Below, piece after piece: positions 33,911-42,827 of a stretch of 64,000 bases of DNA (its first letter is position 1; each line of letters starts with the position of its first letter). A program made the position numbers and the translations under genes. The stretch spans positions 124,001-188,000 of the forward strand of contig NZ_BMXR01000010.1 of assembly GCF_014651855.1 (NCBI RefSeq), in the 5' to 3' direction. This DNA is from Saccharospirillum salsuginis. GTDB lineage: Bacteria > Pseudomonadota > Gammaproteobacteria > Pseudomonadales > Natronospirillaceae. The notes under the pieces were generated by a model. That model did not search any database and was not told the origin of the DNA. It saw only the letters and a program-made list of their open reading frames with translations.

Positions 33911-34987
33911 ATGCTGTATTTTGGCAAGACGCCGGGCGAAATCGAATTCCGCCGCAAACTCTTCTTGTTCGGGTTTCTGGCATCGGTTGGTAACGCATTC
34001 CTCATTCCATTGGGCATCATCGCTCTGCACGATGGAAATCTGATCCTGGCGGCTGTCATTGGACTCGCAGCAGCATTTGTAACCGGGACTTATCTGCTCG
34101 CGCGCGTGCTTCGCACCGTGTTTGTGCCCAGCCTTACCCTGTCGTTCACCTTGTTGCTGCTCTCTTTCTACATCACCGTCACCGGTGGAAAGGGCGGTAC
34201 CGGCATTCTCTACACCTATGGCCTGATCGCGGTGGTCATCATGATGCTCGGGCATCGCCTGGGTGCGCTGATCACTCTGGTCTACGCCGCCGGAGTTTAT
34301 CTGGCGCTGACAAGTAACTGGCTCTCCGGCTACAGCTACACCGAGTTGTACGAACAACGCATCCTGATTTCCACGCTGAGCACCGTCTCGCTGATCACCG
34401 TGACCGAATGGATTCGGGTTCGTTCGTACGATGCCATTACCGTGACGGCGGAAAACCACCACAAAGACGCCATGACCGACCCGCTGACCGGATTGTTCAA
34501 CCGCGCAGGCCTGGAGCACGCGTTGAACGACTGGCCCCCGGACACGCCACGATCGGTGGTCGCCATGATCGACATCGACCACTTCAAGGGGGTGAACGAT
34601 CGACTGGGACACGACCTGGGCGATCAGGCACTGACCGCCTTCGCGCGTGTATTGCGCAACAGCATCAAACATTACGACCTGCTCTGCCGCTGGGGTGGCG
34701 AAGAGTTTGTGGTAGTGCTGCGCGATATCGACCTCGACACCGCCTTTCGGACACTGGAGGAATTGCGAGTCCTGATGGCGAACCGGGTATTCGTGTTCGG
34801 ACCGCATGAGCTGACATTGCATTTCAGTGGCGGTCTGGCCTTGATGGCATCCCGGGACCAGTTTCGTGCGGCGCTGCATCAAGCCGACGAACACCTCTAC
34901 CAGGCCAAACGACGCGGGCGGAACCAGATCAGTCCATCGTCGGGCATACGGGTACCGGCGGTTTCGCCAACCAAGTCGGAAATGTGA
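33911..34987 (+). CDS. Membrane diguanylate cyclase (first of tandem pair)
   Basis: 358 residues. Six membrane helices fill about residues 20-180, with no recognised sensor name. The GGDEF domain is in the last 170 residues: MIDIDHFKGVNDRLGHDLGDQAL and CRWGGEEFVVVL (about 260-271). The RxxD inhibition site is degenerate (KHYD), so feedback by product may be weak. GGAGGCGAGG precedes the ATG. It is followed by a close relative 82 bp later, which points to a duplication. Confidence 0.93.
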   Translation: MLYFGKTPGEIEFRRKLFLFGFLASVGNAFLIPLGIIALHDGNLILAAVIGLAAAFVTGTYLLARVLRTVFVPSLTLSFTLLLLSFYITVTGGKGGTGILYTYGLIAVVIMMLGHRLGALITLVYAAGVYLALTSNWLSGYSYTELYEQRILISTLSTVSLITVTEWIRVRSYDAITVTAENHHKDAMTDPLTGLFNRAGLEHALNDWPPDTPRSVVAMIDIDHFKGVNDRLGHDLGDQALTAFARVLRNSIKHYDLLCRWGGEEFVVVLRDIDLDTAFRTLEELRVLMANRVFVFGPHELTLHFSGGLALMASRDQFRAALHQADEHLYQAKRRGRNQISPSSGIRVPAVSPTKSEM

Positions 34988-35069
34988 CGCAGTTAACTAT
35001 TTATTCCGTGGTAAACGCTGGTCAACTGCTATCATAGCGAGAGAGCCGTACCGGTAAGGACCAACCAAC

Positions 35070-36119
35070 GTGCACCTGGGCAACACACCCGAGGAAATCG
35101 AACTGCAGCGCAAGCTGTTGCTGATGCGATTTTTTGCCGTCGCCGGCAATCTCGTCATGATCCCCCTGTTGGGGGTGTCGCTGTATCATCAACGCTGGGA
35201 AGCGGCCATCATCCTGGCGGTTGTTATCGTCATTATCACCACGGCCATCCTTCACGCCCATCGAAATCAGCGCACCGGTCCGGCCAGTCTGTTCGTGGCC
35301 ACCGGTCTGTGGCTGTTTTCGAGTTACCTGACCGTGACCGGAGGCGTCAATGGCACGGGGGTCTACTTCTCATTCAGTCTGGTGGTGCTGATGATCATGA
35401 TGGCCGGCCTGCGTACCGGTCTGACGCTGGGCCTGGGGTATTGTGCCGTCGTTTTTCTGTCGTTCGGCCTGGACGCCGGCTTCACTTATGACTATCCGCA
35501 AGGTACCCGGATTCGCATCGGAGCCTCGACGGCGTTTATCGTCCTGCTGACTCTGGTGGCCGAGTGGATTCACCTGCAATCCTATTCCGCGATCAAATTC
35601 ACCGCCGAAACCCACCGGCGCAATTCACTGACCGACTCCCTGACCACACTGGTCAACCGCGCCGGTTTGGAACGAACGCTCTCGCAATGGCACAACCCAC
35701 GCCAACCGGCGGTCGTGGTATTGATCGACATCGATCACTTCAAAGCCATTAACGACCGATACGGTCACGACATCGGCGACAAGGTGTTGTCCGCCTTCGC
35801 CAAGGTATTGCGCAATAACCTGAAACAGGACGACGTCGTCTGTCGTTGGGGTGGTGAGGAGTTCGTTATTCTGTTCTCCGACGTCTCCGAACGCAAAGCC
35901 GCCGAGGTTGTGGAATCGCTCCGGGAACTGGTCGCCGGGCGCACCTTCACCTTCGGCGAACAGGAGGTTCAAGTCCAGTTCAGTGCCGGCGTGGCGGCAT
36001 TCGAGGGCGAGCAGGGCTTTCACGAGGGGTTGAAACAGGCTGACCAGCGGGTCTATCGGGCCAAACGGGCCGGTCGCAACCAGGTGGTGGCTGCCGAACC
36101 GGAAATGAGTGAATTGTAA
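35070..36119 (+). CDS. Membrane diguanylate cyclase (second of tandem pair)
   Basis: 349 residues from a GTG at 35070 with AAGGA upstream. The layout matches the preceding gene: NTPEEIELQRKLLLMRFFAVAGN at the start, six helices, then LIDIDHFKAINDRYGHDIGDKVL and CRWGGEEFVILF (about 257-268). The inhibition site reads KQDD rather than RxxD. The similarity along the whole length shows tandem duplication, with divergence concentrated in the membrane sensor, so the two may answer different cues. Confidence 0.93.
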   Translation: MHLGNTPEEIELQRKLLLMRFFAVAGNLVMIPLLGVSLYHQRWEAAIILAVVIVIITTAILHAHRNQRTGPASLFVATGLWLFSSYLTVTGGVNGTGVYFSFSLVVLMIMMAGLRTGLTLGLGYCAVVFLSFGLDAGFTYDYPQGTRIRIGASTAFIVLLTLVAEWIHLQSYSAIKFTAETHRRNSLTDSLTTLVNRAGLERTLSQWHNPRQPAVVVLIDIDHFKAINDRYGHDIGDKVLSAFAKVLRNNLKQDDVVCRWGGEEFVILFSDVSERKAAEVVESLRELVAGRTFTFGEQEVQVQFSAGVAAFEGEQGFHEGLKQADQRVYRAKRAGRNQVVAAEPEMSEL

Positions 36120-36191
36120 TCCACCTCATGCCACTCTCGGCGCAGGCTGGTGCTGGTGGGCGGAACCTGAATGTTCATATGAGCGGGTGTG

Positions 36192-36536
36192 TCAGGAGCG
36201 ATAGAGTTGCTTGCGGAGGGAATCGACCTCCCGACGCAACTGCTGAATTTCCTCCATCAGGTCTATCGCCACGGCGACCCCGGCCCAATCCAGTTCCAGT
36301 TCGCGGCGCAACCGGCTGGCCCGTTGCAGACGGGCCAGTGCCTGGTCCTGAAAGGTCCATTCCCGCGCACCACGGCGGGATTCCGCCGTCGGGCGTATCA
36401 CGCCCAGATCGACCAGGTCCATGACGGACTCACGACTGAGGGCCGTCCGTTCGCACACCTCCGTCAGCGTCCAGACGGTGGTTTCATCCGACAACTGGTG
36501 CTCCGTGACCACGATCGTCGTCACCGTCGTGTTCAT
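36192..36536 (-). CDS. cbpM: Chaperone modulator CbpM
   Basis: 114 residues. A MerR-like helix-turn-helix part (about 20-75; WTLTEVCERTALSRESVMDLVDLGVIRP split in that span) is followed by a C-terminal helix (LMEEIQQLRREVDSLRKQLY). CbpM binds the J domain of CbpA and blocks its activity with DnaK. It is coupled to cbpA by an ATGA overlap, as in other gammaproteobacteria. Confidence 0.92.
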   Translation of the reverse strand: MNTTVTTIVVTEHQLSDETTVWTLTEVCERTALSRESVMDLVDLGVIRPTAESRRGAREWTFQDQALARLQRASRLRRELELDWAGVAVAIDLMEEIQQLRREVDSLRKQLYRS

Positions 36537-37489
36537 GAACGCGCCTCCAGTTGCTTTCGGGGATCAAAGTCCGCCTCAGTCTGGGCCAATTTTTGGTAAA
36601 GCGCCAGCGCTTCATCGGAATGGCGCTTGGGCACCGTGACCTGCAAGGTGACGATCAGGTCTCCGGTCGGGTTGCGCCCCAGCCCCTTGCCTTTCAAGCG
36701 CAGTCGCTGGCCGCTGGCGGACCCTTTGGGAATCGTCAAATTGACCTGGCCGGTCAGCGTCGGCGCCTTCACCCGGGCACCCAGGGCGGCCTCCCAGGGC
36801 GTGACGGGCAATGTCAGCAGCAGATCCTTGCCGTCCACGCCGAAGACCGGGTGCGGAGCCAGTTCGATTTCCAGAAACAGATCCCCGGTCGCGCCGTCGC
36901 CGACACCCGGACCGCCCTGCCCGGCCAAACGGATGCGTTGGCCGGCGACAACCCCGGGTGGAATCTTGACGTTGAGCGTCTTGGTGCGGCGATGGACACG
37001 GCCGTAGGCATCCACCTCGGGGACCTGCAGGCGGATTTGTCGCTGCACGCCCGAAGCGGCTTCCTCCAGGAAAAGGGCGATTTTGTGGTGCATGTCCTGG
37101 CCGCGCTGGCTGAAGGCCTGCTGCCAGTCGGGTCCCGCCTGACGGTGGCCGCCGCCCATTCCCCCGAATATGGATTCGAAGAAATCGGTGAACTGACGGC
37201 TGAGGTCCTCTTCACTGAACCCCTGGCCCGCGCCGGTTCCGGCACCCGCCGCGCCCTGCTGATAACCGCGGGCTCCGAGCTGGCGAATCTGGTCATACTC
37301 GGCGCGTTTTTCCGGGTCGCTGAGCACTTCGTAAGCTTCGCCGACTTCTTTGAATCGGGCTTCGGCACCGGCTTCCTTGCTCACATCGGGATGGTATTTC
37401 CGCGCGAGTTTGCGGTATGCCTTTTTGATATCAGACGCCTCGGCGTCGTCGCTGACGCCCAGGATCTTGTAGTAGTCTTTGAACTCCAT
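36533..37489 (-). CDS. cbpA: DnaJ-like co-chaperone CbpA
   Basis: 318 residues from the ATG at 37489, which begins MEFKDYYKILGV. The J domain (1-70) has the HPD motif at 33-35 needed to stimulate DnaK. A G-rich linker follows, then the two C-terminal substrate-binding domains (PPGVVAGQRIRLAGQG; IPKGSASGQRLRLKGKG). No zinc-finger domain is present, which separates it from DnaJ. The message also carries cbpM. Confidence 0.94.
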   Translation of the reverse strand: MEFKDYYKILGVSDDAEASDIKKAYRKLARKYHPDVSKEAGAEARFKEVGEAYEVLSDPEKRAEYDQIRQLGARGYQQGAAGAGTGAGQGFSEEDLSRQFTDFFESIFGGMGGGHRQAGPDWQQAFSQRGQDMHHKIALFLEEAASGVQRQIRLQVPEVDAYGRVHRRTKTLNVKIPPGVVAGQRIRLAGQGGPGVGDGATGDLFLEIELAPHPVFGVDGKDLLLTLPVTPWEAALGARVKAPTLTGQVNLTIPKGSASGQRLRLKGKGLGRNPTGDLIVTLQVTVPKRHSDEALALYQKLAQTEADFDPRKQLEARS

Positions 37490-37601
37490 GGTCACAAAGC
37501 CCACCTGATGAATGTCACTGTGACCATAATGTGTTCAAACCGCCGGCTTACAAGCGGTGTTCGCGGAAATTAATGCGTATCGGAGGCCAACCACGCCCGG
37601 C

Positions 37602-38939
37602 TCAAACCGAATCAACAGCCAAAGCCGCCCGCAGTACCCGGTTATCATCCCCCCGGGGGGCGGACAACTGAACGCTTAGATACTGCCCATCGGCGTCGGT
37701 CCCGGCGGGCATGGCCACGGCCGGGCAATCGAGAAAGCTCGCCACCATGGTCAACTTCAAAGTGTCCAGATTGGTCTTCATGTACAAATCGTCACTGTCG
37801 ACCAGCGGCGCGAGTTCCGGTGCGGCATGCGCCACAGTCGGCGACAACAGAAATGCCCCTTCCAGTTCCTGCGCCAACGCCCGCTGCAGCCGTTCGCGTT
37901 CTCGATACAGCACAACAGCCCGATCAGGCGGCTGCTGGCCAACAGCGAGGATGCGGTTGCGCACGCGCGGATCGAAGGCCTCCGCGGGGTGATGCTCCAG
38001 CAGATCGCGGTACTCGGCGAGCGCCTCGTAACCGCCGAGCCAGCCATACCGGTCGATCACGGCCAATGTTTCCCGTACCGCCGAAACCCGGCGGCGCACA
38101 ACGCGAATACCGGCCTCTTCCAGTTTACGGGCGACCTCCAGCATCCGGGCCTTGACCGAACCCTGGATCAACGGCGAATCCAGCGCATTCTCATCGAACA
38201 CCAGCGTCAGCGCCGCCCGCGACATCGGCTCCGGAAGCGCCGCACACCCGGTGCGCATCGCCTCGGTCACCCACAAACAGTCGCCCAGCGTCCTCGCCAG
38301 CGTCCCGACCGTATCCAGCGACCGCGCCAACGGCAACACCCCCGCCATCGGCATACGGCCCACCGTCGGCCGATAGGAATACAACCCATTGAACGCCGCC
38401 GGAATGCGCAACGAACCGGCCGTATCCGACCCCGTCGCCACCGGCACAATGCCCTGTGCCACCGCCACCGCCGAACCACTGCTCGACCCGCCCGGCACCC
38501 GGGCCGCGCCCTCGCCCGGAGTATGATGCGGCGTCCCGAAATGAGGGTTCATGCCCAACCCCGAAAACGCCAGCTCCGTCATATTCGTCTTCCCGACCGG
38601 AACCAGACCCGCCTGCCCCGCCAGACGCGCGCACTCCGAATCCGCCTCCGCCGGATGATTCAACACCCGACTGCCACCGGTCGTCACCGAACCGGCCACA
38701 TCGAACACATCCTTCCACGCCACCGGCACCCCATCCAACGGACCCAATCGCCGACCGGCCCGCTGCCGAGCCCGCGACTGCTCCGCCTCGAACCGCGCCC
38801 GCTCTTCCAGCAGAGAGATAAACACCGACTCGGAAGCCGCTGCTCGAGCCAACGCCTCTTCCACCACATCAACAGGATCGGCTCGACCCAGCGCCAACTC
38901 TTCCGAAAGACTTTTAACCGTATGTTGAGTGTCGCTCAT
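37602..38939 (-). CDS. Amidase-signature family hydrolase
   Basis: 445 residues from ATG 38939 (GGAG upstream). The Ser-cisSer-Lys triad is present: Lys76 in VAWKDVFD, the cis-serine at about 152 in PGGSSSGSAVAVAQG, and the nucleophile about Ser176 in GSDTAGSLRIPAAFNG. It hydrolyses amide bonds in the cytoplasm; members range from GatA to specific amidases, and the substrate is not evident. No gatB or gatC is nearby, so it is not the tRNA amidotransferase. Confidence 0.9.
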   Translation of the reverse strand: MSDTQHTVKSLSEELALGRADPVDVVEEALARAAASESVFISLLEERARFEAEQSRARQRAGRRLGPLDGVPVAWKDVFDVAGSVTTGGSRVLNHPAEADSECARLAGQAGLVPVGKTNMTELAFSGLGMNPHFGTPHHTPGEGAARVPGGSSSGSAVAVAQGIVPVATGSDTAGSLRIPAAFNGLYSYRPTVGRMPMAGVLPLARSLDTVGTLARTLGDCLWVTEAMRTGCAALPEPMSRAALTLVFDENALDSPLIQGSVKARMLEVARKLEEAGIRVVRRRVSAVRETLAVIDRYGWLGGYEALAEYRDLLEHHPAEAFDPRVRNRILAVGQQPPDRAVVLYRERERLQRALAQELEGAFLLSPTVAHAAPELAPLVDSDDLYMKTNLDTLKLTMVASFLDCPAVAMPAGTDADGQYLSVQLSAPRGDDNRVLRAALAVDSV

Positions 38940-39019
38940 TCGATTCTCCAACCTGTAACCAATTGCGTACCAAATGTTTGAACCGGCTTTCTCTCATACA
39001 GTGTTGCTGTACCAAGCCA

Positions 39020-39145
39020 GTGTGGGGTGGCGGGTTAGGTCCCCAGGGAAGTGGGCAGCATGGATGCTGCCGTCTAGCCTACAGGGATGTATTAAGTGGG
39101 CGGCACCCCGCGCGACCCTGGAGGCCTAACCCGCCACCCTACACG
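39020..39145 (+). repeat. Two-stem intergenic repeat, copy 11
   Basis: Outer arms GTGGGGTGGCGGGTTAGG/CCTAACCCGCCACCCTAC; inner hairpin GGCAGCATGGATGCTGCC; core AGCCTACAGGGATGTATT; 3' boundary CACGAACCACTGGCA. It lies between divergent genes, in a 299-bp gap with nothing else recognised. Confidence 0.85.
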
Positions 39146-39238
39146 AACCACTGGCACTAGACTCTGCTAAGCCACAGTTGAAGTTAAACCAACCACCCCG
39201 ACATGCCATCACCACAGCCACCAAACGGACCCGACCCC

Positions 39239-39448
39239 ATGTCACGCTGGTTCATCCTCGCCGGTATCGTCCTCATTGTCATCGGCCTCATCCTCCACTA
39301 TGCCCCCGGCCTGCTCAACTGGTTCGGCAAGCTCCCCGGCGACCTGCGCTTCGAAAGCGAACGCACCCGAGTCTACTTCCCCATCGTCTCCATGATCATC
39401 ATCAGCATCATCCTCACCGTACTGATCAACCTCTTCGGCCGCCACTGA
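39239..39448 (+). CDS. DUF2905 small membrane protein
   Basis: 69 residues from ATG 39239 (an upstream in-frame ATG at 39203 would add 12 residues, but lacks a ribosome site). Two membrane helices flank the family motif WFGKLPGDLRFESERTRVYFP (split about 23-43), which identifies DUF2905. Its function is unknown in all bacteria I know of. It is 87 bp upstream of the NAD(P)-binding protein gene. Confidence 0.85.
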   Translation: MSRWFILAGIVLIVIGLILHYAPGLLNWFGKLPGDLRFESERTRVYFPIVSMIIISIILTVLINLFGRH

Positions 39449-39535
39449 ACGCGACTGTTCACTCGGTCGAATGGTTGCAACCCCGGGAAACGTCGCCATC
39501 TGAACCAGATCCAGACAAGACAACAAGGAGCACCC

Positions 39536-40168
39536 ATGAGCACCCTCATCATAGGAGCCAACGGTCAGATCGGCCGCCTGCTGGTCGAACAACTCGTCAA
39601 AAACGGCGAACCGCCGAAAGCCATGGTCCGCACCCAGGACCAGGCCGAAGCCATGCGCGACCTCGGCGCCACCCCCGTCATCGGCGACCTCGAAGACGAC
39701 TTCACCTCCGCCCTCAGCGGCTGCAGCCAAATTGTCTTCACCGCCGGCTCCGGCGCCAAAACCGGCCCCGACAAAACCATCCTCGTCGACCTCTGGGGCG
39801 CCATGAAAGCCATCGACGCCGCCGTACAGGCCGGCATCCAACATTTCGTCATGGTCAGCTCACGCGGCGCCGAAAACCCCGAACAGGGCCCCGCCAAAAT
39901 CAAACACTACACCGTCTGCAAAAAACTCGCCGACGACCACCTGCTGCGCAGCGGGCTCGACTACACCATCCTGCGCCCTGGTCGCCTTACCAACGACCCC
40001 GCCACCGGCCAATTCACCACCGACTGGCCCGCCGCCCCTGACGACCAATGGATCACCCGAGCCGACGTCGCCGACGCCATCGCCTACTGCCTGAACGAAC
40101 CACGGACCCTGGGTAAGATTTATTCGCTGTTTCATGGTAGTAAAAGTTTGGAACAGGCTTTGGAGTGA
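39536..40168 (+). CDS. NAD(P)-binding atypical short-chain dehydrogenase
   Basis: 210 residues. The dinucleotide motif is LIIGANGQIGRLL (about 4-16; GxxGxxG). It has GDLEDD after beta-3 and VMVSSRGAE (about 105-113) and a YTVCK segment in the place of the YxxxK pair, then DYTILRPGRL. This is the SDR_a5-type/NmrA-like group, often flavin reductase-like or nucleotide sensors. The preceding AAGGAGCACCC is a strong ribosome site. Confidence 0.88.
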   Translation: MSTLIIGANGQIGRLLVEQLVKNGEPPKAMVRTQDQAEAMRDLGATPVIGDLEDDFTSALSGCSQIVFTAGSGAKTGPDKTILVDLWGAMKAIDAAVQAGIQHFVMVSSRGAENPEQGPAKIKHYTVCKKLADDHLLRSGLDYTILRPGRLTNDPATGQFTTDWPAAPDDQWITRADVADAIAYCLNEPRTLGKIYSLFHGSKSLEQALE

Positions 40169-40267
40169 ATAAGGTACTCGCCGATCCATCGAGCTAAACT
40201 ACAAGCGATTTAGCCGCCTCGCGAATCAAAACAAGATCCGTCAGTGGTGAGAATAACCGTTGATGCA

Positions 40268-40386
40268 AGCGTCGGGTGCCGGGCAGTGTCCAGCCGGGGA
40301 GTGGGCAGCAAGGATGCTGCCGTCTAGCCTACACGGACGTATTCACGGCGACCCGGAGGGATACTGCCCGGCACCCGACGCGAACC
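40268..40386 (+). repeat. Two-stem intergenic repeat, copy 12 (best preserved)
   Basis: Outer arms GCGTCGGGTGCCGGGCAGT/ACTGCCCGGCACCCGACGC, 19 perfect pairs; inner hairpin GGCAGCA..TGCTGCC; core AGCCTACACGGACGTATTC then ACGGCGACCC; 3' boundary GCGAACCA. It lies between convergent genes. Confidence 0.87.
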
Positions 40387-40394
40387 ATAGCCAC

Positions 40395-41198
40395 TTAATT
40401 GGAAGAAGCCGATATGCGATCCAACCGCAACCGCTCGCGTTGATCGAACAACCGCCGACTGGCCAGCAAAACGGCCACCAGCGTCCCGAACCCCGTCCCG
40501 ACGGTAATCGTGAACATCACCAGAATCTGATACTTCACCGCCAACGACGGCGGACTCCCCGCCAGGATCTGCCCCGTCATCATCCCCGGCAGACTCACCA
40601 CCCCGGCCGCCGCCATCGCATTGATCGCCGGAATCAAGCCACTGCGCGCCGCATCCCGACGCATATCCGCGATTGCCTCCTGCCAAGGCTGGCCCAACAT
40701 CAACCGCGCCTCGATCACCTGACGTCCACGCCAGACGCTGTCCGTCAACCGATCCAGCCCAATCGACACCCCCGTCATCGTATTGCCCAGCATCATCCCC
40801 AACAACGGAATCGCATACTGCGGCCGGTACCACGGATCGGGACCGATGATCACCGTCAAAGTCAGTACCGTCACCGTGAAAGACGACACAAACATCGACA
40901 AGGTACCGATGCCAAAGGCCCAACCCCGGATCAGCCGACGATTCTGACGCGCCACCACCTCGCGCCCGGCCACCAGCAGCATCGCGATCGCCAGCAAAGC
41001 CACCCAGATCAGTGCCCCGACGGCGAACAGCGCTTCCAGCACCAAACCGATCAGCGACAATTGCACCACCGTGCGCGCCGCCCCAATAAGCAAGGACTTA
41101 CCCACGCCCAGACGCGCCCAATAGGAGGTCGCGGCCAGCAACAGCACCATCACCGCCGCCAACGCCAACTCCCAGGGGCTCAGCTCGATGACCGGCAT
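40395..41198 (-). CDS. fetB: FetB-like ABC permease (UPF0014)
   Basis: 267 residues, about seven membrane helices. The UPF0014 blocks AARTVVQLSLIGLVLEALF (about 40-58), IPLLGMMLGNTMTGVSIGLDRL (about 130-150) and GVVSLPGMMTGQILAG (about 198-214) are clear. With FetA it forms the YbbM-YbbL exporter linked to iron homeostasis and resistance to oxidative stress in E. coli. It overlaps fetA by 19 bp. Confidence 0.93.
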   Translation of the reverse strand: MPVIELSPWELALAAVMVLLLAATSYWARLGVGKSLLIGAARTVVQLSLIGLVLEALFAVGALIWVALLAIAMLLVAGREVVARQNRRLIRGWAFGIGTLSMFVSSFTVTVLTLTVIIGPDPWYRPQYAIPLLGMMLGNTMTGVSIGLDRLTDSVWRGRQVIEARLMLGQPWQEAIADMRRDAARSGLIPAINAMAAAGVVSLPGMMTGQILAGSPPSLAVKYQILVMFTITVGTGFGTLVAVLLASRRLFDQRERLRLDRISASSN

Positions 41199-41785
41199 GG
41201 CACCTCCTTCAGGTGTTCCGCGACTATCGCGAAATGACGGTCCGCCACGCCTTCGATCTGGGCTTCATCATGCGCGACCCAGATGACCGGCCAGCCGTGC
41301 TCGCGGATGCGCGCCTGCAGCCATGTTTCCGTCAAATAACGTGAGTGGCTATCGAGATTGGCCGTCGGCTCGTCGAGCAGCAAGGCCGAAGGCCCACGTG
41401 CCAACGCCCGCCACAGCGACAAACGTTGTTTTTCGCCGGTGGACAGGTGACTGACATGCCAAGACAACGGATTGTCGGAAAACCCGAGCGCCTCCCATTC
41501 CTCGCGGGCATCCAGTGGGAAATGCGCGCCCACGCGCTCCTCCCACCACTGGCTTTCCGCCGGTACCAACATAACCCGGCGTCGCCACTGATGGGCGGGA
41601 AGATCGTTCTGGCGGGAACCATTGAAGGCCACTTCGCCGTCGTGGGGGTCCAGATCGGCGATGGCACGCAGCAGGCGGGTCTTGCCGGAACCGGAGGGAC
41701 CCGACAGACACAGAATCTCACCCGGTTGCACGGTCAGCTCGAGGTCCCGCAGGTTACCGACACCGAAGTGAGTGAGTCTTAACAT
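41180..41785 (-). CDS. fetA: FetA-like ABC ATPase
   Basis: 201 residues, short as in FetA. Walker A GPSGSGKT (29-36), signature LSTGE (114-118), Walker B LLLDEP (135-140), H-loop VAHDE. The LSTGEKQRLS form with a T in place of G is a FetA trait. It is the first gene of fetAB, translated through a 19-bp overlap into fetB. Confidence 0.92.
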   Translation of the reverse strand: MLRLTHFGVGNLRDLELTVQPGEILCLSGPSGSGKTRLLRAIADLDPHDGEVAFNGSRQNDLPAHQWRRRVMLVPAESQWWEERVGAHFPLDAREEWEALGFSDNPLSWHVSHLSTGEKQRLSLWRALARGPSALLLDEPTANLDSHSRYLTETWLQARIREHGWPVIWVAHDEAQIEGVADRHFAIVAEHLKEVPCRSSS

Positions 41786-41860
41786 ACCGATCAGCCGCTA
41801 GCATTCGGGTTGAAACAGTGGTTCAGAACCGGGATGGGGTCAAGCCTCTTGCCGCCTGGG

Positions 41861-42484
41861 CTATACCGCCTCACCGCTGTCGGTGAGTGGACGCAAACCG
41901 GGTTCGGGTGTTTCGGTCGAATCCGCCTGATGGATCAGGACTTTCATCAGACGGTACCAATGCTGAATGTCGGCATCGGCCTGACGGTGCGTCGGGCCAC
42001 CGCGCCGGGTCGGATGGTCCAACAGCACCACGCGGTGTTGTGCCCGGGCAGGATCGTTCAGAATCAATTTCAGCTCCAGCTGCCCGATCCGATCGTCCTG
42101 GGACGGGGCCGGTGAGTCACCGGAGGATGCCGGCATGCGCCCCAGACTGGGGTTGCGGATCTTGGCGGCCCGTTCGGATTTGGCCACGGTTCGACCGTCT
42201 TCCCGGATTTCGCACGCCAACAGGTCGTGGTAATCCAGCGTCCGGGCGACCGGTGAACCGCCCAATGAGTACAGCAATCGCAACTTTTTACGATGACGGT
42301 CGAACGCAAGGCCAGTGCTACCGTCATGGGAATGGAGACTTTGAGACGTGGTGAAGTCCCGCCCCTGCCCCCGGTCGTGCGGCATTTTCTTGTTATTAGC
42401 GCGAATCCCTCTGAGGTTCGCGGCCACCAGCCGATACAGGAGCGCCAAACCGAGCCCCGACAGCAGGTATGAAACCCAATCCAT
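41861..42484 (-). CDS. Membrane-anchored protein, unknown
   Basis: 207 residues with AGGGA nine bases before the ATG. One N-terminal membrane helix (WVSYLLSGLGLALLYRLVAAN) is followed by a cytoplasmic-type domain with basic and acidic patches. Segments FDRHRKKLRLLYSLGG and LDYHDLLACEIREDG read like a small beta-rich domain, similar in style to proteins that compare stored and new signal states. I recognise no family with confidence. It lies 75 bp upstream of fetA on the same strand, so it may be transcribed with fetAB. Confidence 0.6.
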   Translation of the reverse strand: MDWVSYLLSGLGLALLYRLVAANLRGIRANNKKMPHDRGQGRDFTTSQSLHSHDGSTGLAFDRHRKKLRLLYSLGGSPVARTLDYHDLLACEIREDGRTVAKSERAAKIRNPSLGRMPASSGDSPAPSQDDRIGQLELKLILNDPARAQHRVVLLDHPTRRGGPTHRQADADIQHWYRLMKVLIHQADSTETPEPGLRPLTDSGEAV

Positions 42485-42827
42485 TCTCGTATTCCCTGTG
42501 AGCGTTTTGTGGAAGAGTTCACATCTTTATGGACGTCGACTGTAATGTCAAAGGTTTGGCTTGCCTGCATCAATTTTAGTAATTTCCTCCCGATAAATAG
42601 GTCATTTTGACCTGAAATTTGTCGCATCGACCGTCAACATCAACGTTTCGAGTACTAATGGTGTTCAAAAGCAACTTACAAAAAATAAAATACCCCCTAA
42701 GATATTGATCTGAAAACCAAATACAGATTACAAAATGCGATACCCGGTCGATCCGGTGGAACCTCGCCTTCCCTTTCCTACACTTTTTTTACCGCCCAAG
42801 GCGTTGATCAATGAGAGGGGAAGACGG
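42485..42827. other. A+T-rich intergenic region
   Basis: 343 bp between divergent genes, clearly richer in A and T than its surroundings. It should hold promoters for both sides; TTGATC-N17-TTACAA near 42.7 kb is a weak candidate for the binding-protein gene. No repeat of either family is seen. Confidence 0.4.

Noticed and set aside
37602..38939. GatA subunit of tRNA amidotransferase
   Set aside because: The amidase triad is present, but gatB and gatC are absent nearby and the C-terminal part is not GatA-like.
41861..42484. Third component of FetAB
   Set aside because: It is close and on the same strand, but no such subunit is known for FetAB and no similarity supports it, so it was listed as unknown.
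42600..42760. Riboswitch upstream of the binding-protein gene
   Set aside because: The region is A+T-rich and without a stable conserved fold that I can recognise.
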